A model generated the notes under the pieces. That model was not told where the DNA came from. It worked only from the letters and a program-made list of their open reading frames with translations, and made no database searches. Source: Hydractinia symbiolongicarpus (taxonomy: Eukaryota; Cnidaria; Hydrozoa; Anthoathecata; Hydractiniidae). Taken from it: DNA of 64,000 bases. The position numbers and the translations under genes were made by a program. The DNA lies in assembly GCF_029227915.1 (NCBI RefSeq), contig NC_079875.1, positions 23,059,001 through 23,123,000 of the forward strand, in the 5' to 3' direction. Of the stretch, positions 56,900 through 64,000 are shown piece by piece. Each line of letters starts with the position of its first letter. Positions within the stretch are counted from its first letter, which is position 1.

Positions 56900-58784
56900 T
56901 CTATATAATAATACGCCAGTTCTGTGTCTCTGTAACAGGAAAAGTTGATATCGTCATTTTCCTATGATGTTGCAGAAATTCTCTTTGAAGTCGCCGAAAA
57001 AAATATGTCTATTTTGTTAGCGGGTTTACTTTGTTTACGTCACGTGATGAAAACGACTCAATTTGATTTGCTGAAAAAAATTTAACGGCTAACTTTCCAA
57101 AAATGGTGTCCCTCGACACCGAAAAAAACACAAAAGAAAGTTCCCTTCGTCTTGAAAAAAGTGCAAAGAGTGATTCAGAGAAAGAAAACTAAACGAAAAA
57201 TAAAGTTGAAAGCCACAAGAAGTTACTTCGGAAGTGAAGAGTGGAGCTAGGAAGTAGTAAGGTAGAGTTAGAAGTAGAAAATGCATGCTAGAGTTCAAGT
57301 GGATTGGAATTCAGAAAAAGTAAGAACTTTGATATATTTAGACGTTCCGTTTTTATGTCGCTGAAGCTGTGTGTTACTTTTTTTATGTAGTACACTTAAA
57401 ATTGTCAAGCAGAATCGCATTCTGAAAAAACATCCATTAAAGCTCCAAATTCTTAAAGTTTTTACCGCGTTTTTTAAAAATAAAAAAGCTAGCCATATTT
57501 GTTTACAATTTCTTTACATAATTAATGTGTACCCTGGTGCGTAACTAATGTATTTGTACTAAAATTCAAAATACTAGATAAAGCTGTTAGCTGGCTAAGA
57601 AACTAATTTGCTGGACAAGCAGAAAACTTTAGTTTGTTTTACATTACTATTGTTTCTCTTTATAATGTCTTTTACTAAGCATGAATAGCTAGCTATAGAC
57701 CCAGTTAAGTCTCCCCAGTTTAAGTGTATTTAACTGGGTGTCTTAGCTACTGTTATCTGATAGCTAGTGTTAGCTTTAAGGCTCCCATCCTAAGCTTCTA
57801 ACCTATCTTTTCTTTTTTAAACACGAATTATGATGTAACAAGTTAGCTACAAAATCTTTCTTGAACTTTTAGGATGGTGTGACTCATTGTTATCCCATAT
57901 ATTATAATTTTTTCACATTACCCGTGAACTTTACAAAGGGGACCACAATATGACAAGTGGAACGAATTTTATAGAATTTAAAGTGTATGTTAAGTTATTT
58001 TTATTGTTTTGTTTCTGACATCCCGTTAAACTTTTGTCAGCCTACATGTAATATGCCAGGTTTTTTTACAGGGTTTTTTACATTCGATTGGAAATTTACG
58101 TTGGTTTATGACTTTGGGTTACTAAAAATTATGAGAGGATGGTATGATTAAGTCAGTTTATATTGTTTGTGTTGCAAAATGCTGTTTTTTAAAATTTTGT
58201 GTAAATTTTTGTGGAAATAAACCACATGCAATATATACTGAAAGTACAAATTTTTGTAGAATCGGACTTCACTGTAAGCTGTTGTATAAGCTGATGTCTC
58301 TATATTTCGTAATATTATTGGGGAGAACTAACTGTATGTGATGTCATATTTGGTGGAAGAAAATTCCAGGTTTCACGGTTTTGTTTTTCTTGAGAATTTT
58401 ACAAAATTTTGTAGGGATATATAAATGTTTGCTGATGATAAAAAAATACTTAATGTTTTTTATATTTTGTAATCTAACGGGCGAGGACTGTATACACTGA
58501 AATTTTGATGTGTTTTATAACCTTTTTGTGGAAGATTAATGGGTATTGGCAATATACGATATGCTGAATGAAATTATTTTTGTTGATTTAGATGTGTTTC
58601 TCAAAAACCAATCTGTTTTACATTTTGTGTAAACTTGAACCGTATACAATGTTTCCAAAACAATGAGCTTTTTTTATTCAAGTTTATTCTTTGCTTATTG
58701 ATTTTTTAACATTTAGGTTCAAAATTGTTGGTAAAGGGCAGTACGAATCATCATACTAAAAAAGAAAAAAAATTTGTCTTCATA
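56900..58784 (+). other. Second Helitron 5' end, then decayed repeat DNA
   Basis: Directly after the first Helitron's CTAG another TCTATATAATAATACGCCAG begins, a head-to-tail arrangement. No matching CTAG end was found, so its extent is unknown. 58100-58700 holds degenerate repeats of TTTTGTGTAAATTTTTGTGG-like words. No gene seen. Confidence 0.45.
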
Positions 58785-59542
58785 ACCCTATTCGGTCCAG
58801 AGTTTTTCGAACATACTATGACCGGGGGGGGGCGGATTCCGCCCCTCCCCCCTCAATAACTTTTCATAGGATTGTTCAAATGGAATCAAACTTGGCACAC
58901 TTATAGTACGTCATAAAAGGAACAAAATGGCGGCAATAAATTTTTGCTTGCGTCCGCACATTTTCTGTGACGTCATCAGAAGCTTGAAAATTGTTAAAAA
59001 TGCCACTATCTGCTTAAAAATTAATTACTTTTGTTCTAGAGCGAATTTTTACATTCTGTTTGCAGTTTCTGAAAGCTAAATAAAAGTCATTTAACATATC
59101 TTCCGGTTTTTACATGGATCGGATAAAAAATTGCCAAAAAATGCCCGAAAATCCGCTTTTTTCCAATTTTTGGGTAAAATCCGACAAAATCGGGAAATCG
59201 GTTTAGTCACGTGTGCAAATTATTCAAAATGATTCTTCTTGATGAAACAAAGTTATGTTGCAAGTTTCAAGTTCTAAGGATAATCTTAACTGGAGTTATT
59301 ATATTTTCCCCATTATAAGGATTTCATAGAGATTTTTAGGGGTAGTTTCGAGTAATGGCCAATATCAAAACCTCTGAAAGGTATGGGACCTAAAAATTTA
59401 GCATGCAGGTGTCTAATAGATAAATATTGAAACTCAGTAAGTATCATAGCCATATAACAAAGCAATCAGGAGTTATTAAAAAAAAACCGTCAGGGGGGGG
59501 GGGGTGGCGGAATCCGCCCCCCCCCCCCGGACCGAATAGGGT
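58785..59542. mobile_element. MITE-like element with TA target duplication
   Basis: Ends ACCCTATTCGGTCC and its inverse GGACCGAATAGGGT, flanked by TA at 58783-58784 and 59543-59544, as in Tc1/mariner-type insertions. Inside both ends lie G- or C-runs and a CGGAATCCGCC-type short palindrome. 758 bp, no ORF. Confidence 0.7.
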
Positions 59543-59889
59543 TAACTGGTTGATCTTTACATTTTGTGTAAATTTTTTGTGGGAGAGGATGGTATGCAAC
59601 TGAAATGACTGATTTTTGTAGATTTAAATTTGATGTTTTCCAAACTATGGCTTTTTCATATTTTTTATAAGCTTTTAAGGGAAAGACAATATTTAAAATG
59701 TGTAACTCTTGCATGCCAACTTTTTGATATTTCAGAATAAAATACTGAGGGTTTTCAACATAATCACTTATAACATATACATATTTGAGATGCGTTATTT
59801 CTAATATTGTTATTATCCGTGTTGTGACTGTCGGTGTTGTAACTGTCGGTGTTCTTAATGTCGGTTTTGTGAGTATTGCTGTTTTCATA
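59543..59889. other. Spacer with a 15-bp minisatellite
   Basis: GTGTTGTGACTGTCG-like words repeat about four times between 59817 and 59880; the rest is AT-rich without features. Confidence 0.5.
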
Positions 59890-60290
59890 TTTGTTCGTTT
59901 TTGCTGACGTCAGCAAAATTTTTAAACCCTTATATATCCTTAGGTGTTTGTCCAAAACAAATAATCCTATACATTATTTTAATCAGCTAATCCAGCTCTT
60001 CACAATAGTGGCAACAAGTAAACAAATTTCCAAGAAAAAATATTTTGTCTCTTGACAGATCCTTGCTGACGTCATCAAATTTAAAATAATGGTTCTTTTT
60101 TACAGTTGTCTTGTCTAAGTGGATAAAGATATTATGTCGATAAAGACCGTGGAAAAATCCACTGAAGCAGGATAAATATGAAAAATCACCCCCCCCCCCC
60201 CAAAAAAAAAAAAATTTTTTTTTAAAAAAAATTGTATACCTGCTGCCTTCATTGTATAGATCTTGAAACGCTGATTAAGAAAATGAATGC
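59890..60290. repeat. Helitron-related repeats, both orientations
   Basis: 59890-60110 (+) matches the second internal unit of the Helitron at 56690-56810 (AAATTTTTAAACCCTTATAT). 60143-60290 matches its 3' part inverted, including the GTGGA/TCCAC hairpin, interrupted by homopolymer runs near 60188-60230. Confidence 0.55.
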
Positions 60291-60329
60291 GAAGGGGTCA
60301 AGGCAACAATCGTTTGGAAAAGGGAGAAG

Positions 60330-62939
60330 GTGAAACGTATACCTAGCAAGTCGGAGAAGGTATTTTATGGTGAAGGTTATAGCTACGCTGCATCTCAATG
60401 GATTGAACACATGTCGAAGGAAACTGGGAGACATATCCATCATGCTTTATGTGGTCATGTTGTTGAATGTGTTATCCGTGATGACAAAGGCAAGGAGTGG
60501 AAAGTCGACGGCTATGAGCCTATCACGAAGACCGTTTACGAGTACTACGGGTGCTACTGGCACGGATACTCGTGTGCCCATCAGGACGGGGCCGCAGGCG
60601 ATCAGTCAGAACCTAATACATACCGGAATGAGCAAACGATGAAAAAGGAGTCGATGATAGAATAACAGGATACAACCTCATCACAGTGTGGGAATGTGAG
60701 AATCCTCCGAAACGTCACCGATATTTTAACAAAAATTTCATCGGGTACCCTCATTATATTGTGTTTGATTTCGAAGCCCTCTTACCACCTTTAAATTGCC
60801 AGCAAACCTCTGATTTAACATACCTTTCGAGGCATATCCCGGTAAGCGTTGGTGTTCACGATAGTTTTAATGACAGCCCAACGTTCTTAGAAAATGAAGA
60901 CCCAACAATTTTATTGAAACTCCTTGTAGAAGATCTTGAAAGGAGGCACGGTCTTATCGTCGCTAAAGTTAAAAATATGTACCGAAAACCTGACATTTTC
61001 GACATGCTTTCCAAAAAGAGCCAGGATGCGTGGACTGCATTGGTAAACCAGGTAGCTGTGATTGGTTTCAACAGTGGTAAGTATGATTTAAGTATGATCA
61101 AGCGGTATCTTGTTGAGGAAATTGCGCAAGATGAAAGTGAGAAAATCAAGGTCACAAAGAAGGACAACGAATGCAAGCTAGAGAAGCTCGTGTTCCCGTA
61201 TGCATGGTTAACGAGTTATGATAAGTTGAGCGTTGTCGGGCTGTCGCGCACGAGGACTTTTATAGCCGACTAAGCGGTAAAAAAACACTATCCGTTGAAG
61301 AATATGAAGCCTTCTGCGCAGAATTTTATAATCGAGGTTATATCACAATGATGGATTGGTTACGCGAATATAACACAGTTGACGTTCAAACCTTTCATCG
61401 AAGCAGTTGATAAGACAAGACGTCAATATTACGGAGATGATATCGATATTTTGAAAGATGCAGTGGTTATCCTTGGTGTATCAATAAGATATGTGTTGAA
61501 TTAAGACCCTAAAATTAAACCAAAAGATTGAACTCTATGCACCAGGCCAACCATGCAAGCACAAATGTAAGGAAAACTGCTACAGCAAGACTTGTAAGAA
61601 TTGTAAGGAGGTGCAGAAAACATATGAAAAATGTACAAAGAATAAGGCTAACGAACTGTTACAAACGGGTATGGTAGCAGGCCCAGCGATCGTATTTTGT
61701 AGGTACCACGAGCGTGGTATTACAGGTATTAGATCACATGTATACAAGGACGCCAAACAGTGCCAAACAGTGCCAAACAATCCTAGGGCTAGACGCGAAC
61801 ATGCTGTATCCTAGCACACTGATGTATAACTTCCCCTGCGGTAAGGAAAAATTGCTCAAGATTGCAGAGTCTAAATCACAACAGGCTCCTTCTTTGGGTT
61901 TGCCCAAGTTGATATTGAGGTGCATGAGAGTCTGCGTGAAAAATTTAGTGAAATGTCTCCACTTTTTGTGGTGAAAGAAATACCCGATGAAGTCATTCCG
62001 CAACACATGCACAATTATTAAAAATCTACGGGTCGTAAACGTATTCCTGGTACACATAAGTTGTTGGGTGTGATAAAAGCTGAAAAGATCCTGCTCTATA
62101 CACCTCTGTTAAAATGGTACCTAGATCATGGTTTACAAGTGACAGCGATCCACTAATTTTTAAGATATAAGCGCGGAAAACCTTTCGCATTGTTCCCCGA
62201 AGAAATCGCGGCTGCTCGTATGGAAGCTGATAAAAATCCAGACGAGCGTAGTACTGGAGATACGAAGGGGAATTCATTATATGGGAAGATGATTGAGGGT
62301 TTAGCAAGGCATGGGGATACAAAGTTTACCAGAGACGAAGGGAAGGTCGATCAAGCGATGAGATCTTCCTATTTCAAAGACTTGGAGCCGATAGGTGGTG
62401 CGTACGAGATCAGAGAAGGCAAACGCAAGTGCAGCATTGATAGAGCCTACCAATGTGGTATTGCAGTGTACCAACTAGCCAAACTTCGCATGTTGGAACT
62501 TAACTACGATTTTTTAGATAAGTACGTGGATCGTCAAAATTTTGAATATATTTACATGGATACAGATAGCGCGTATTTAGCTATCTCTGGTGAAAATCTT
62601 CGTGATGTTGTCCGCGTGAGCTGCTCGAGGAGTACGACAAGGATGTGCAAAACTGGTTGGTGACGGACGATTACTCCAATAGGACAGGAGGTCTGTTTAA
62701 GCCTAAATTTATAGGTTTTAGAATGATCGCATTGAAAGCCAAGTGACTTGAATCCCATGACTTGGTCTAGGTCCATGAGCACGTTGAAGGGGAGGTTAGA
62801 AACTGCGAAAAACATACGTTTCCGGGTGCACAACCAGGAGTTGATAACTTATGAGCAAAGTAAGCTAGGGCTCGCAGCGTTATACGACAAACGTCGCGTC
62901 CTAGATGACGGCATACACACAGTGCTTTTAGCTTTCTAG
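60330..62939 (+). pseudogene. Family-B DNA polymerase, type 2, with N-terminal nuclease-like domain
   Basis: Residues from 60330: HHALCGHVV and VDGYEPITKTVYEYYGCYWH, an endonuclease-like (Vsr/restriction fold) pattern common in these polymerases. Exonuclease motif FDFEALLPP near 60770, VIGFNSGKYDLSMIKRYL near 61060, a Cys-rich segment (CKHKCKENC..CKNC) and TGMVAGPAIVFCRYHE, motif A LGLDANMLYPS near 61790, motif B KGNSLYGKM near 62275, motif C YMDTDSAYLAIS near 62560. Stops or shifts near 60665, 61272, 61400, 61503, 61780, 61975, 62160, 62620 and 62745. Distinct from the type-1 enzyme in zinc segments and motif A. Confidence 0.85.
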
Positions 62940-62967
62940 CGCGGTTGATCATACAAATTTCCAATAA

Positions 62968-63567
62968 ATGGAATTTTGTTTATATATTGCAATAATTCTA
63001 CCGTATATGATAGTACTACTAATATTTCTAAAATTTCAACGTTTAATAAACAGAATTACCGAGCTTGCAAATATATTTGATGAAGTAGATACCCCCGCAG
63101 AAGCGACGACTAATAAGGAAAAACCAATCGACAAACGTCAAGTTTTGAAAGATGCTATACGTAAAGGTAAAGGGCATCTATTACCAAAAAAATGTACGGA
63201 AGGCTTCGTGGACAAGGCGCCAAACGATATGATCGAAAAGGTATATGCTGAATATATTCAACGTGAAATTTATGAGAAATGAGAAAAAACGGCCAAGACA
63301 CTGTCTTCACATGCAATTAGCAAATACGCCAATGTTGTAGGGAACGTTGTACAGCTTGATAGTGCTGAAAATTTAAAGCACGATATTGAGGAGGACTCCA
63401 TTATTAAGGATTCGATGGCCGATTTAGGGATCCTCGTGTACCCTGCATTCGGTAAATTTCTAACGCCACTATTGGTTGTTGAGCATACCGTGAATCATGT
63501 GGAAGTTTTGTCAAAACAAAACAAAAATGAACAAAATCAAGAAGATAATATGTATAATAGGGAATAA
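62968..63567 (+). pseudogene. N-terminal-anchor membrane protein of Pol-5 (one TGA)
   Basis: Start after CCAATAAATG. MEFCLYIAIILPYMIVLLIF, then NRITELANIFDEVDTPAE, KEKPIDKRQVLKDAIRKGK, CTEGFVDKAPNDMIEKVYAE; a TGA at 63280-63282 stands where Pol-1 and Pol-2 have Gly (EKGEKT). Continues in frame to KDSMADLGILVYPAFGKFLT and a Gln/Asn-rich end at 63567. Full length about 199 codons, the most complete copy. No MGNSLSK overlap is seen here. Confidence 0.7.
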
Positions 63568-63625
63568 TATGCCAAAATTCCAATTTTGTAGGAGTCAACT
63601 TCCTATAAAATAATGCTAATAATGA

Positions 63626-64000
63626 ATGAGCAACAGTACAAAACAGGATAAAGAACAGCATATAATTACAAAACCAGTAAAGAATCCAGGGAGAGTAGGG
63701 CAAGGTCACAAACTAGCCGCGTTAATGAAGAAAAGGAAAGAAGAACTGAGGAACAATTCCGGTGACAGTTCAATATCAAGTACTGTACCAAGTACATCAA
63801 GTTCTACCACAGCTACAACGGGGCACGGCAGTAACAGTACTTGTTATAATAGTAGGAGTTGGCGTTTGGTACAAATTTTTTAAAAATCAGCAGCAGAATC
63901 AGCAGCTGCCTGACAATAAATTATCAGAGCAGCCGCCTCCTGTTGAAATCGTAGACCGCACTTGCAAAAAAGTTCAAAATCAAAAAATTGACATTTTTAA
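63626..64000 (+). pseudogene. Ser-rich single-pass membrane protein of Pol-5 (frameshifted)
   Basis: KPVKNPGRVGQGHKLAALMK and Ser/Thr-rich linker, with a frameshift near 63825; in the new frame a hydrophobic VTVLVIIVGVGVWYKFFK segment and a Gln/Pro tail like Pol-4's run to the window edge. Confidence 0.6.

Larger units (their letters stand above)
60290..64000 (+). mobile_element. Pol-5: Polinton with type-2 polymerase (runs off window)
   Basis: Type-2 PolB, anchor protein and Ser-rich protein on +, in the same order and orientation as behind the type-1 PolB genes. Its 5' part starts abruptly at Helitron-like repeat DNA, so the terminal repeat is absent. Confidence 0.75.

Noticed and set aside
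60188-60230. Poly-C/poly-A/poly-T run as a Polinton end
   Set aside because: It lies inside a Helitron-related repeat that continues on both sides.

Overview
The window looks like a transposon-dense stretch of an invertebrate animal genome, probably a cnidarian (inference from the element mix and AT-rich spacers; no host marker gene proves it). I see no confident host gene, rRNA, intact tRNA or CRISPR array. The content is a graveyard of at least five Polinton/Maverick elements (virus-like DNA transposons with protein-primed family-B DNA polymerase, retroviral-type integrase, packaging ATPase and capsid genes), plus one nearly full-length CR1/L2-like LINE, a tyrosine-recombinase relic, a tRNA-derived palindrome, a short Helitron, a TA-flanked MITE-like element and two long (TTA)n/(TAA)n arrays.

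Layout. Pol-1 (1-9255, left end outside the window): capsid, HNH nuclease, a 132-aa membrane protein and integrase on +, then BRO-like, small virion-type genes and PolB on -. 9333-15936: (TTA)n, a 2.2 kb spacer, the LINE and its (AAT)n tail. 15937-20548: no gene seen. 20549-21425: tyrosine-recombinase relic. Pol-2 (22529-36801, 14.27 kb): the only element with both ends visible; inverted terminal repeats of about 190-214 bp, AG...CT ends and a 5-bp flanking repeat GTTTC. It sits inside the BRO-like gene of an older, oppositely oriented element, Pol-3 (21451-22528 plus 36802 to about 45670). Pol-4 (about 45880-51010) is scrambled and has a chimeric polymerase. 51011-60290: AT-rich spacer with Helitron, MITE and decayed repeats. 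Pol-5 (60290 to window end) has a second type of PolB, with an N-terminal nuclease-like domain, yet shares its downstream small genes with the others.

How the genes fit together. Known Polinton biology assigns integrase to insertion, PolB to protein-primed replication from the terminal repeats, ATPase to DNA packaging and the double jelly-roll protein to the capsid. Around this core the copies share uncharacterised genes: a 132-aa membrane protein, a Gly-rich membrane/coiled-coil protein, an orphan of about 390 aa, an N-terminal-anchor protein overlapping an MGNSLSK-start protein, a Ser-rich single-pass protein, Cys-rich zinc proteins, SAP-domain proteins and a putative ssDNA-binding protein. 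Two features recur across unrelated genes: an AATAAA(0-2 nt)ATG start context, and stem-loops just after gene ends. Most copies carry frameshifts, stops or deletions; a few ORFs remain open (Pol-2 ATPase, 104-aa and 90-aa genes; Pol-1 132-aa and 90-aa genes; Pol-4 120-aa gene).

All family assignments come from reading motifs by eye and comparing copies within the window; no database search was possible.
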